DNA of 64,000 bases. Source: Undaria pinnatifida. Its lineage: Eukaryota; Sar; Phaeophyceae; Laminariales; Alariaceae. This document shows, piece by piece, positions 21,691 to 32,759 of the stretch. The notes under the pieces were generated by a model. That model was not told the DNA's origin and ran no database searches. It was given only the letters and a program-made list of their open reading frames with translations. The stretch lies in NCBI GenBank assembly GCA_012845835.1, contig JABAKD010000003.1, positions 4,143,171 through 4,207,170 on the forward strand, in the 5' to 3' direction. Within the stretch, counting starts at the first letter, position 1; every line of letters starts with the position of its first letter. A program made the translations under genes and the position numbers.

Positions 21691-21730
21691 CCCAACCCAA
21701 CCCATAACCCAACCCATAGCCCAACCCATC
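21691..21730 (+). repeat. CCCAACCCATA short array at the TIR-C end
   Basis: Three to four units of CCCAACCCATA(A/G). Confidence 0.8.
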
Positions 21731-22169
21731 ATAGACGGAGTACCCGAATTCCAACGCAACTAGTTTTACGACATATGCGCGCTGCATTGCATGTAAGTCG
21801 TGCTTTGGCGGCGCACTCGCAGGCAGCATGGAGGACCAAAGTTCGAGGACAGAGTTGACGAGAAAATAACTGGCGATTTGCGGCGTTGTCTACACGAAGC
21901 AGCCCGCGCTACGGGGCTTTTCGTCTGGAGTCCCAACCCAAACGCGACTCGAACGCGACGAATGCTATAATATTGGTTGAAGACGCACCAACCATTGTTG
22001 TTTATTCCCTGGAAGGTTCGTGGCTTGAGGAGCTCTATACCTTACCCATGTACCCACGAACTGATTTCTGAGTAAACTGAAAATTGCAACCCGATAAAGA
22101 AACCCCTGTCCTAGGTCTACTAACCATCATAATATCGCCAAAGAATGACATCTCTCCGAAGATTTTGGG
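21731..22169. other. Intergenic, nothing recognised
   Basis: No family from this window and no protein-like frame. 22014-22060 resembles 27727-27760 (GGTGGCTTGAGGAGCTC.ATA). Confidence 0.45.
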
Positions 22170-22304
22170 TTAACGCCTTCACTATTGGAAACCCTTTTCG
22201 GTAACAAATTTACTTGAAGTTAGTATAGGGCCATCTCCACTGGAAACCCTTTTTAGGAACAAATTTACTTGAAGTTTGTATAGGGAGGGATTCTGGGGCT
22301 CTGG
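22170..22304 (+). mobile_element. pB-A element with internal duplication
   Basis: Starts with TTAACGCCTTCACTATTGGA, then carries the GGAAACCCTTTT...TTTACTTGAAGTTAGTATAGG half twice (22178-22231 and 22236-22285). The right TTAA is missing. Confidence 0.65.
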
Positions 22305-22355
22305 AGACCCGTCACCCGGAAAAATATCTAGCCGAGAAATGCTACCTCTAACGTA

Positions 22356-22356
22356 G

Positions 22357-22391
<35 letters not shown>

Positions 22392-22562
22392 CTCACATTA
22401 ACTCGCATAATCAAGTCCGTGGTCACAGGACAGGCTCCAGTCACTCTGGAGCTGAGGAATACCCTAGGGAAAACACACACACAACCCAAGGTGGTACACG
22501 CATATATCACAGCTGACGCAATTCATGCCTCCACCAGAAACATATAGAAGTGAAATCGGGAC
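22356..22562 (-). mobile_element. Family E retroposon with (AAC)n tail, copy 2
   Basis: About 12 AAC units (minus strand) at 22356-22391, then the same unique body as 4181-4355, including GTCCGTGGTCACAGGACAGG and GCATATATCACAG. Body divergence is about 10% by eye. Confidence 0.75.
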
Positions 22563-23542
22563 AAGCGGGTAGTACGCGACACTCAAGGAACCGTATACGA
22601 TGCGAAACGCACGCGGCAACATATGGTACTACTGGTACTACACTCGTTTTGCTGCGCGGCCGCACTACCCTGGGTACTGCTGGTGTTGCTCGTTCAGTTT
22701 TTTTCGTTGCTTTTTTCGTTGCTTTTTTCGCTATACTATAATCAAGTCAACATGGTTCATTTACTGTATAGGTGTCTACGTACGGAGTATGATATAAGAG
22801 ATTGAGATCATGTGAGATGTCGGACTACTACCCAAAATTACCTCATTAGTTGTGCTTACGCGAGATTGCCGTGAAAGAACAGAATTTGACATTCTTACGG
22901 GTACGAAAGTGAAAGTAAGTACTGGGTATTTACCAAATGTCCAAATGTGGCAATGTGACAGCCAGAGGAGCTGCCCGCGGGAGAAAATGCAGGGATCCCC
23001 TATAAAAATACGCGGCTTTAGTGAATAGGGGACAGGGGTGTTAGATCATTGCGGCGGCGCGGACCAACTCCTTAGCCCTAAAGTGACCTCACCGTAAATG
23101 CCGTAATATAATGCGGTAATACGACATCTTGGTAGGCGTACATACCTGGTACGAAGAACCCGGTGCCCCGAAGGCGTCATCACGCCCAACCAGAAAACAG
23201 TCTTCGGGTATTTGGCGCGGTATGATATTCTTTGGGTCTTTAGATCGGCAAAACTTTTAACATTAGACAAAGGCGTGAGGCCCCGGCGGCGGCGGCGGCG
23301 GTGCTTCGGCTTTTTCTGCCGTTTGAAGGTTCCTCAAGGCCAACGAAGGCGCACGTAGTATGGTATATACGCTTAACGAGGTTAAGGTTTCCCTTCGGGA
23401 TGGAGTTGACGTGATGTCTCGGAAGCGTCGCGAGCCGAAAAGGGGGAACACAGGCGTTCCAATTATGTGTGCGAGCTACTGCTTTTGCTTGCTACGGTAT
23501 GCTTCGTGTACCTGTTGCGGTTTTCTTAACCCTCGCTTTTTT
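22563..23542. other. Intergenic, nothing recognised
   Basis: 23283-23300 holds five GGC units. Frames over it give Pro-rich artefacts. No gene supported. Confidence 0.45.
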
Positions 23543-23850
23543 CTTTCCAGCTCAACTCGTGCGAGAGGTTTTGCCCTCAGCGACCTTCTGAACAAGCCGT
23601 GGTCACAGGTGTCTCCGCTTCTGCCCCCCCGGAACGTGCCTTTATTTTGTCGCGCATAAGGTTGAGCATCCCCGCTTTTCAACGTTTACGCTTGTCGATT
23701 TTCCACGAATTTTGCTAACTCACGCTCTCGCACTTTCCGCTAGTCAATTTTTTGTCAAAGGAAAAATACCGACGAGAACGAGTATGCACTATATAGGGAG
23801 GATTCGAACACGCATCATTGACTTAGCAGGGACAAGGTTCGACTATTAGT
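23543..23850 (-). mobile_element. SINE-D, diverged minus-strand copy
   Basis: Core CCGTGGTCACAGGTGTC (23598), body CTCACGCTCTCGCACTTTCC, and on the minus strand a perfect B box TGTTCGAATCC (near 23808-23818). The tail side has decayed. Confidence 0.65.
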
Positions 23851-23853
23851 ACC

Positions 23854-24205
23854 AAACATGTCAAGAGACGTTCAGTCAAGGGAAAACGTCCAGCAGTCAA
23901 GGGTGTCAAATCGATCATTATACCCTAAAACCTAGTAATTTGCCGTCGGTCAAGATAAACTATTGGAAATTGCCGTCGGTCAACGGGTGAATGAAAGTGC
24001 CGTCTCCCGACATCTTCCACACTAAAATCTAGTAGTTTGGCGTTAGTCAAGGTAACTTAGTGGAAAGTTGTCGTCGGTCAAGAGGTAAAAATGCCGTCTC
24101 CCGACATCTTGCACACTAAAACCTAGTAGTTTGGCGTCAGTCAAGGTAACTTAGTGGAAAGTTGCCGTCGGTCAAGGGGTCAAAGTGCCGTCTACTGACA
24201 TCTTC
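23854..24205. mobile_element. TIR-I element with internal tandem expansion
   Basis: Ends AAACATGTCAAGAGACG and TCTACTGACATCTT. Inside, a unit of about 100 bp (TCTCCCGACATCTT.CACACTAAAAYCTAGTAGTTTGGCGT...CGTCGGTCAAG) is present three times (about 23925, 24020, 24107). The element has grown by repeating one arm together with its end motif. Confidence 0.7.
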
Positions 24206-26689
24206 GATTAATACCGTAGTACTACTCCACAGGGACGCCTGCTACGAGGACCGACGATGTGTTTGATTATTGCATTAGACGTCACAAAAATCTTGTCGTG
24301 GTTCGACCTCCCCTGCTGCGCGCCAACTACACACGTCCACCGTGACTACTGGCACAAAGTCAAGAGCTTGAAACACGTTCGCCGCCGTGCTGCTGCTGCT
24401 GCGCTGCTGCTGTATACTGATTTCGGCGGCAGCACACATTCCATCTCACACTCACCGGGTACATACAGAAGCGCACAACCGTGCATATACACACGGGAGC
24501 ACTACTGTCTGTGGCTGTCACAAAGGAGAGAGCTAGCTCAAAGCGCTGCTGCTGTTGTACTGTGCTGTGACTGCCTCGAGCAGAGAGCCTGGAGGACCAT
24601 GTGTGATGCTGTAGCACGGCAGCAGAGGGCTAGGTGTGACAGATAGATACATAATAGCAATGCTCGAGAGATCTGCTGCTGCTGCTGCTACTTTTGCTGC
24701 TGCTGGCCGTATGCAGCTGCGGCATGCTGGCTATATATAGCTGCGTCAGAGCAGACCGCAGAGAGGGTAAACTATTCAACTGATGTACAGCAGGCAGGAG
24801 AGCGGAGCGGATAATAAAACGAGAGGGCGGAGCGGGCTAATGAAAACAAATGAAAAATTGTGGGATTTTCCATGAACGCACTCGGCTCGAGGCGAACGCA
24901 TCTCCTTGAAAGTGTAGCCAGCTCAACGGCTTTGAATGCTCAGAGCACACGCCACCAAGCTCAGCCGGGATCCGGACATGCGTCGTAATTGTACCGCTGT
25001 GGTCGTAACAATAGGCCTTTTACTGTGCATGGAATGGTTGGATACAATTTTTCTGGGAGTTGCACTGTCGCTGTTGGCGTTTATTGTGAGCTGTTGAGAG
25101 ATGGATGGGAACGTCCATATGGGCCGATGGCATGGCACGTCCGCGTGTAATAACGAACCAACTATTGCATTATGGACAAACGCACTCCGAGCCTACGAGG
25201 GGAAGTCCTCGGAGCTGATACCACCGGACCCGCGGTCGCGCCAGTCGGTACATCATGTACCGACGGACGACGGACCCGTTGCTTGCCCCGCAGCTGAAAG
25301 TGCGAGAAAAACAACTCGGCCGTTGAAGAAAACATACCAAAAAAACAAAAAGCGCATTTTTTACGAATACAGGTGTGGAGTTTTTTTTTTCTTCATGATA
25401 GTGTACTCTAGCCCACCGTCATAGTCTACAGGAAAGATACTATATATACATGCCAGGTGTCAGGTATGAAGTGTGGAGTTTATCCATTTTTGCGAAATGA
25501 TCCCGCACTAGTTTCAAGCGGTTCGTCCAAAAAGAAAAAAAAAACGGTGGGGGAGGTTAAGGCTGTACGTGTAATTACGGGTGACACATGTCCGCCGTGC
25601 GTGACTTGTTTTTTTTTCCACAACTGTTATGCGTCCCCTATCCCCGGTAAGGTATGCCTCTCAGAATGCAGTGGAAACCCCGTTTTATTTTTCAGCAGCA
25701 AGCGCAACAGCAGCGCACGTCACATTACGATACGATGACGCCATACTATTAAACTCCACAGCAGCAGTACGTTTACATGCCGAAGGCGTTATCCGCCACA
25801 TGTAGGCGGCGTCATTTTGTTAAACCCGGGGATGCTTAAAAATGTGTTCGTCCCCTGTTTTTGCCGTAACTGCCGTACACAACATCAAAAATTGATTTGG
25901 TTTATAATACACGGAAGTTTCTTCCCTGATTTTCCGTGACCCTCATCACCGAAGTACAGTGGGTTCGGTACAAGTTTACCACCGGCATGCGCAGCCTGAC
26001 ATACCTTGTGTCACAACTTGAATCATTTCTATTTTCTCCGAAGTTGTTTCGTTTTTCACCCCCGAGGTATGTAACCTGTAACCTGTAGCCTGTAACCACA
26101 AGGAAGAAGATTGCATCGCTTCGGACATGCGGAGATGATGTGGAACAATCGTTCGTGTGTTTGTTGTGAAATGTTAACTGTAAATTGTGAAGTACAAGAG
26201 GAGGTCTTGTTCAGTGTCCATTCACAATTTGTGACAAGACGCTGCAGATGAATAGTTCCTGTTCTGGGGTGATCGCCAACACCCGGTATGACACGCAGCA
26301 TGAACTAGTAACACACCCTTCGTAAGGAGTTTCCGATTTTTCAATCTGGTTGTCTCCACGACGGGGAGAAGAGTGCAAACAACGCCGACCGATGCGTCTG
26401 TGGAAAGTTCCCGAGAACGATCTCGAGAAACATCTCGGCGAGGCCTTCCCAAGGCCGCGTTTTTCGTTGTGTGTGCTGTGTGCCTTCCCCCCCCCCTTGG
26501 ATTGGGAGACAACAGGCTCTGATTTTTTTACGGGTGTGTGTTTAATCTCGCGTGTTGTACGGTAAGTGTGGATAGGCTGGGCCATACGCGTAGTTTTTTT
26601 TTCGAGGCGCACTCCTTAAATCCGCCTTGACGCTCTTTTCCTAAAGCAAGGGCCTTATCTCCCTTATCTACTTTGGACCCCCCGCAAGA
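24206..26689. other. Intergenic with CTG/CAG runs, no gene supported
   Basis: CTG runs at 24389-24413 and 24672-24712. A 129-codon frame across them (from 24257) is Ala-rich, has no domain and starts without a strong context. T- and C-runs occur at 25380, 25608 and 26488. The rest shows no family from this window. Confidence 0.4.
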
Positions 26690-26760
26690 AAAAGTATCCC
26701 TATACTATATCCAAGTAGTGTGTCCCCCGAAGATGGGTTTCCAGTCGTTAGTGGGTTAAG
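26690..26760 (-). mobile_element. pB-A fragment, reverse
   Basis: 'ATCCCTATACTATATCCAAG', 'GATGGGTTTCCAGTCGTTAG' and TGGGTTAAG end match the pB-A consensus in reverse. The outer CCCCTTT end is missing. Confidence 0.55.
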
Positions 26761-27439
26761 AGTTGTTTGGAGCCTTAAAACTTGCCTTAAGCCGTTAATT
26801 TCTCCAAACATACCGCCGTTAGACCGGAGACCCCATAAACAACGCTCAATAGGGTAGCGGTTATAGTGATCTCGCGAAGAAGTTTATCTCCCTCTATGGG
26901 CTAAAGGCATCACCCCTGTCCGCTACTTTTAGAAATTCCCGCCTAAAGGCGCATTGGTTGGGCACGATACTTGTCATGAAGGAAAGTGAAGCACATGGTT
27001 CTTCAACAACCACTCAGCTCTATTTCCAAGCAGTTTCCACAAAAAATGTTGGAGCCCGAGCCTTAAAACATGCCTTTTCTCTGATTTCTGGCCGTAATAT
27101 GGGCCTTAGCCATATGCCCTGACGCCACCTGAGGCGTGCCTTCAAGGCTAGGGCCTAGGTGTGGACGTCTGCATGATCACGGTGACGCTGCGATACCAGC
27201 AGAGGACACGCGAACAACAATATATATATATATATATACGATTCCTACCATACAGTAAGTAGTACGCATGATAACGCAATTGCCCTCGAGATATATTTCG
27301 GATCGTATTTACTCCACCGAGGGGGCACGCATATAACGAAACGATTCCTTTGAAAAGGTCTCGTCGGGAGAGCAGTAGTAATAATGGATAGTGCAGCTTC
27401 CGAAGGTAGCTATGTACACACTCTGATTGGCTGAGGGGT
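26761..27439. other. Intergenic, nothing recognised
   Basis: A (TA)9 run at 27221-27238 is the only simple feature. Confidence 0.45.
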
Positions 27440-27540
27440 AAATTGTAAAAATAGAAGAATGCACTACAGGTGTGAGATCGAAGATTTCGTCGAAACTCAT
27501 CTTTGCAAGCTGTATGTTGAGTATATTGTACATATGCCTG
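27440..27540 (+). repeat. Family G dispersed repeat, copy 4
   Basis: 'CAGGTGTGAGATCGAAGATT' and 'CTCATCTTTGCAAGCTGTAT', short copy. Confidence 0.6.
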
Positions 27541-27957
27541 GTACATGTTGCGGGCTCAATCAACCCAGCGTCTTTCCACAAACTAGGCCTCCTGCGTCGG
27601 GATATTTCCATAGACATACGTATGCTACTCTATAACACTAGTATTATTAGTAGTAATATAATAGTAATGTAGTAGTATACTAACAATACGGTAGAGGTAC
27701 ACTGGCTCTTTTTTGTTCTGAGGGTGGTGGCTTGAGGAGCTCCATATAATACGAGTACCTCCACCCCAAAACTATTTTTTTTGGAGTAGACTGAAAAAGC
27801 AAACCCGATGAGCAAAACCCATGGCCTCGGGATACAAACGAACTAATTTTGCGAAATCATACGTAGTACGAGCAATTCCGATAATAGTCCGAACAATTCC
27901 GACGATTTGGGGTTTATGTTATAACGCTTATAACGCTTAGTTTGGGTAAGCTATTGG
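27541..27957. other. AT-rich intergenic, nothing recognised
   Basis: 27635-27680 has TAGTAATA repeats. No protein-like frame. Confidence 0.45.
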
Positions 27958-28047
27958 TTAACCCCTTTAGAACCCCAACATCCCTCCCCATACTAAATTC
28001 AAGTAAATTTGTCCCAAAAAAAGGGTTTCCAGTTGCAAAGGCGTTAA
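27958..28047 (-). mobile_element. pB-A element, intact 90 bp with TTAA on both sides
   Basis: TTAACCCCTTTAGAACCCC at the left and TTGCAAAGGCGTTAA at the right, reverse orientation. Interior TCCCTCCCCATACTAAATTC and GGGTTTCCAGTTG. Confidence 0.85.
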
Positions 28048-28746
28048 CCTGTTGCACGTGGTCAAACGGACTAACACCCCACTAGTACCTTAACAAATGA
28101 CGTCGACGACAGACCATGGGTTTTGGGGGGGGAAAGGACGGCGGTTGCCAAAACAGCACTACTTTGTGGAGTATTCGAGGGAAGGGTCAAAAGTCGATAG
28201 TGCCAACCCGTCGGTGGCCGTGTTAGGCATATGGGTCTGCAATGTCCCCCTCTGGGAACACCAGTCCTCGGCTCTTTTGGCCTGTAGTGTCCCCCTCAGG
28301 AACACCAGGCTTCGGGAGCACGAAGCCCCATCATTCGGAAGACAAAATGACCAAAGTGTGATAACCCTATCGTGGCCTATGTCCAAGTAGACGTATCGCT
28401 CGGCGTTTGCACTGCCTGTAGCCGTTGTCAAGAAGGGATCAGGTTGGAATTTTGTCTCCAAAGGGGATGCTATCGTATATGATGCCTGCAGTGCATTTTT
28501 TTCATTTTTTTTTTCTTCTATTGTGATTCTCGCGTGTTGTGTTCAAGGTTCGTGTAGTTGTAAACGGCTATTCGATTTGTTTTCTGCTCGTAGCTCCTTT
28601 TTTTCTCTTCCGGCTCTTGTTTTGTTTTGTTCGTGCCCGGCACGCTGACGCTTCGTTCGCGTTATTTTGGTTAGTTTGCGATTTGTTTTTTGTGTTTCGT
28701 TTTTGTTTCTCTGTTGCGTAGTGGGTGGCCACTGAATTTGCGTTCT

Positions 28747-28747
<1 letters not shown>
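28048..28747. other. Intergenic, no gene supported
   Basis: A 97-codon frame at 28097-28390 is unrecognised. It spans a duplicated 'TGTCCCCCTC.GGAACACCAG' word (28245, 28288). 28500-28520 is T-rich. Confidence 0.4.
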
Positions 28748-28780
<33 letters not shown>

Positions 28781-29085
28781 CACACTTTCACTTTCCAGCT
28801 TCTGGACAAGCCGTGGTCACAGGTGTCATCCCTTCTCCTCCCCGGTTCTTGCCTTCAATTTTTATCGCGCATAGGGTTCAGCAATCCCACTGCTCGTCGA
28901 TTGTTCATCGAATGTTGCTGACTCACGCTCTCGCGCTTTCCGCAAGTCAATTTGTGCACAAGAAAAAGTCCCAACGAATTTATACGAGTATGCACTCGGC
29001 GGGGCTCGAACTCACGAAACTGACCTATACCAGGCTCGAGGATAACCTGATACGCCACCGGGGCGACCGGATTCTCTAGGATGAA
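28748..29085 (-). mobile_element. SINE-D, best preserved copy
   Basis: On the minus strand: head GGTCGCCCCGGTGGCGTATC with an A-box-like TGGCGTATCAGG, B box GAGTTCGAGCC about 45 nt later, body, core CACCTGTGACCACGGCTTGT and a poly(A) of about 30 (T-run 28750-28779). Both flanks have TTCTCT (28744 and 29080), a possible 6-bp target duplication. Confidence 0.85.
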
Positions 29086-30739
29086 GTATCAGAGTGCATA
29101 CTGGGTGGTGCAGTGACGTCCTGTAGAAAAACCGACGTAACCTTTTGGGGTTTAGAGATCGAAAGTTCGGCGATAACGGAGATCCTTTGTTAACTGGACG
29201 AAAATCATACACTAAAAAACGAAAGCTCGGCCACCTGTCAGGCGGGCTCTCCTACGCTACGACTGTGTTCGATTGAGGGTCTGTATATACCTGGAAATAC
29301 CAGGCAACAAAATAAACTTGGAGTCAAACGTTATTCAACAAAGGCGGGTGCTTGTTGCCCCTTTTCTTTTTTTGATAGTTCCTCCTGCTAACAGTAGTGG
29401 GTCTCCGTAAAAATAAAACTCACGGCTGACGTCCTTGAAAATTAGTTATAAAATAAAATTGACGATTGCAGCACTCTCCAGGCGAAAGAAAGCCGGGATG
29501 CTAGGCTAGCGGACGACGATTTTACTATTTCAGTTGAAGTCTAACACAAATTACCTGTAGGACGCGCGCATAGCTTGCACTGCCGTGTCCTGCATGCTCG
29601 CACCATGATAAAAGCGCGTTTGCACTTTGTTTTGTTGCTGTACATGGACTCCAAGAAGGTTAACGTGAAGGCAACACACACAGCGCCTTAGCCGGTCGAG
29701 GGACCAACATTGCGGTTGTCGTTGGTTACTCGTACTTGCTCTTCCTGTGGTTGTATATTCCGAGCTCAGCAGTAGTATGTTCCTGGTTCCTGGTTACATG
29801 TCGTATCAGGTACAGCAGTAGTACCTGTATGCCAGGTGCAAGCTCGTTGTTTATGTTCTTACGATACGTTCTAACTTTCAAGCCAAGATGTGTCCCACGT
29901 ACATAAGAGGGCATACGTAAAATATTAAAAATTCTACGTACTTTCCACGTACGTAAGAAAGAGGACGTACATAAGAAGGCGCATGCACGCAATAGGACGT
30001 ACGTTAGGGGCGTACGTAGAGAAACCGCGATTGTATCATAATCTTTTTACTCGTATGAGCAGGTCTAATGGAACATCCAAACAACTCTGGAAGGGTACCT
30101 ACAAACAGCACTACAAGCCTTTGCGATGTTCTCATCCCACGAAATAATGCCAGGTACCAGATAAATTACCAAGCACTCTTTTATATTTTTTCATGTGCCC
30201 CGCATGTTATTTTCAGTTTTTCCGAAACGCTCGGGCCGGAGCTTTAGCCCGGGTTAGGGCTAATAGTTAAAGGGCCTGGGCTCGCGATTTGTAACAAAAC
30301 ACACGCGCCCAGAAAAAAAAAACTTTGAAAAACAGCCTAAAAAAATATCGAAAGTGGGAATATATTTGGTACTTTTATGTGGTACGATTTGTGGGTCAAA
30401 GACCGGTAAAGGAGACTCCTGCCTCCCGAAGTATTCCGAATGCTACGTACTGGATCCCCGGTCATGAGGTGAAACGCAATGTAAATGAAGTACTTCCACA
30501 TGTTACAAGTACCTGGTGGTACTTTTCTGTTCTTTTGTTTTTTGTTCCGTCGTAGTACGCCTTATTTTCTTTGCCTTCGTTCTCCTCCAGCTACGTCCCT
30601 TTCGTCACTGAGATCCGGGGTCATGAAGGGAGCTCCAGCCCCGTACCCACTAGGATGCTCCCCTTCGTTTTTGCCAGGGTTTAGGGTTACCTGGTATTCA
30701 TCAAAGGGTCGTCGTTTTTGCTCAGCTCGTGGGACCTTT
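29086..30739. other. Intergenic, nothing recognised
   Basis: 29895-30020 is rich in ACGTAC(A/G)TAAGA words. 29457-29500 resembles part of family R (TTGACGATTGCAGCA). No gene. Confidence 0.4.
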
Positions 30740-30905
30740 CAGCGTTGATTTCCTTCTGGATCAGCCGTAGTTACACATGACGTCCCTTCTCGCCCCCGGC
30801 ACCGGAGACTGGTGTAAGCCTTTCGAACTTAGCGAGCATAGGGTTCAGCATTTCCATTGCTCGTCGGCTTTCATCTGTCCAACTCGGGCTGACTTTTTTT
30901 CAACG
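30740..30905 (-). mobile_element. SINE-D fragment, strongly diverged
   Basis: 'TTCTGGATCAGCCGTAGTTA', 'GACGTCCCTTCTCGCCCCCG' and 'AGCATAGGGTTCAGCATTTC' align with the body and core of the 28.7 kb copy; head lost. Confidence 0.5.
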
Positions 30906-30994
30906 TCGGCTGAAAACAACCAAAAAATGTACCTTGTGTTTGTGTGGCTGCTGTCGCTAGGATTTCACGCCGCGGGATGTTAGTATCCGTCGTT

Positions 30995-31205
30995 AGCTTG
31001 TGTGCGTCGGTGCGAGAAATCAAGGAGTCGTAGATCTCGGCCGACGGTCGTACGAGCAGAACGGCTTGGGTGTGTTACTTGGAGAATGTGGGGAATCGTA
31101 GATCTCGGTCGACGGTCGTATAATTGGCTTGTGTGCGTTGGTTGGGAGAATTCGGAGAATCGCAGATCACGGTCAAGGCGTTCGTAGAGTCACGGTCGTA
31201 GAACC
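30995..31205 (+). repeat. Degenerate tandem repeat, TCGTAGATCTCGGCCGACGG
   Basis: Three units at about 31010, 31085 and 31150 with GTCGTA spacing and 'GGCTTG.GTG.GTT' tails. From 31206 to 31635 nothing else is recognised. Confidence 0.6.
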
Positions 31206-31635
31206 ACACCCAGCGTCAGCCAGCTCGAAAGGGACTTCTGTTATTGCCCACGGTGTGAGTACATTGGGCACTCTCATTTTCTCGTAATTGCACCGGCCAG
31301 GATTTGACGCCCGCAGTACCCGCAGGCAGGGCGACGGTAGTCATAGCTCGCTGTGATGGGTTAGAAGAACAAAAAATGTGTATGCGTACTGCAATTTCGA
31401 ATCCCGACGTGGACTGATGACAGGTGGGCACAGCTCTCTCCCACCTGTTCCCTGTTTCTTCTCATCTAAGACACGCCTCCCTAGTCATACCAGTACTTCC
31501 CCCATTAGACTACATTAGACACGGGCTGCGGTAGAGGCGCACTTTTTTTTTTTCTGAGGCTCCCTTGGTAAACAACTTTAGAGCTCCAACCCAAACGCTG
31601 GCCTTGACCAAAATAAAGGTGCACCCCGATTAACC

Positions 31636-31890
31636 AAAGAGGTCGGTTGACGGTCTCATTTTGTCCCATCAAAGCCTCGTCAGACGTAATATACTGGTTT
31701 TAGTAAAGAGCGGTCTAGTTTTGTCCCGTCATGGTCTCGTTAGACGTAATATACTGGTTTTAGTAAAGAGCGGTCTAGTTTTGCCCCGTCAAGGCCTCGT
31801 TAGACGTAATCTACTAGCTTTACGCGCGATACGAGGCGGTACTTGACGGTTGTCCGTCAACAGTCAAGATTGCCCTCAACCGACATGTTT
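31636..31890. mobile_element. TIR-I element with 60-bp internal tandem units
   Basis: Ends AAAGAGGTCGGTTGACGG and CCCTCAACCGACATGTTT. Inside, three units of 60 bp (TCTAGTTTTGTCCCGTCA...GTAATATACTGGTTTTAGTA) at 31655, 31708 and 31768. The second and third are almost identical, so the expansion is recent. Confidence 0.8.
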
Positions 31891-31976
31891 GCGATTGACA
31901 ATATCGTGGACCTAACATAAACCGTCGTGGGGGGCTTGTGTGTAGTGACCAAAATTTCGACGATTGCGACATTTTC

Positions 31977-32212
31977 ACACGTCAAACAGATGAGCTATCT
32001 CCACTGGATGATCTAGATTTTCAGGGAAGATCTGTATGATCTAGCTCATGTTACCGGGTGGAAACCGTACGATCTGCGTAATCTAGCGCATGTTTCCAGC
32101 GTTGGTTCTGTACTGTACAGATACAGACCCGGCAGAACATCTTGTAACGGCAGACACAGGATCTACTGTACATGATCTAGATGAAGATCGTGATCTGTCC
32201 GAGCTGTGGATA
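31977..32212. mobile_element. TIR-K element, copy 2
   Basis: 'GATCTGTATGATCTAGCTCA', 'ACCGTACGATCTGCGTAATC' and 'CATCTTGTAACGGCAGACAC' match copy 1. The right end CGTGATCTGTCCGAGCTGTG is clear; the left end (CACACGTCAAACAGATGAGC) is diverged. Confidence 0.65.
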
Positions 32213-32418
32213 TTTTCGAGCGTCTACCAGTAGCGTGAGCGCGCAGCAGTACGAGTGTGGGGGCCGTGCTGCTCTGCGCCCGTCCCCTAGGAGTTTTTGC
32301 AGTTGTTACATGTATAGGTCGGACACCACCTTTATCGTTGCCAATCTTCAGCGGTGGCCGATGCCGCATTCGTCATGTTTTCGTCTTCATTTTTTCCCTC
32401 TCAAGCCTCAAAAAGGGG

Positions 32419-32510
32419 TTAACGCCTTTACGACAACTGAAAACCCGTTTTGGGGGACTCTTTACTTGAAATTGGTATCGGAAGTATTTTTGGGGCTTCC
32501 AAGGCGTTAA
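32419..32510 (+). mobile_element. pB-A element, 92 bp with TTAA on both sides
   Basis: TTAACGCCTTTACGACAACT start and CTTCCAAGGCGTTAA end. It lies 250 bp upstream of the NDUFA8 start codon. Confidence 0.8.
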
Positions 32511-32759
32511 GAAGTACTCCAAAAATCTTGTTTCGAAACAAGGACGGCATTCCGACCATTCGGGGTTAAGGTGCCCCGTTTTTCAGAGATGTCTCCGACG
32601 AAACGTGCTACCTCCGTCATGGCACGCGTCATTCATTGCCTATGTTGAGGCAATTGTCCTCCTTCCAAGGCTAAATACCGTACCACTTCCCCTTGCCCTT
32701 CCTCCCCGACCTTGGATTACTCCCTCCTCAGGTTAGCGATCAACGTCTGTGGCAGCACC
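32511..32759 (+). promoter_or_regulatory. Upstream region of the NDUFA8-like gene
   Basis: Contains a TIR-C end remnant (GTGCTACCTCCGTCATGGCA at 32608) and then a C/T-rich leader (32670-32735) typical of an initiator or 5' UTR. No TATA box is evident. The real start of transcription cannot be placed by eye. Confidence 0.35.

Noticed and set aside
24257-24646. 129-codon Ala-rich frame
   Set aside because: Driven by CTG runs; no domain and no splice partner.
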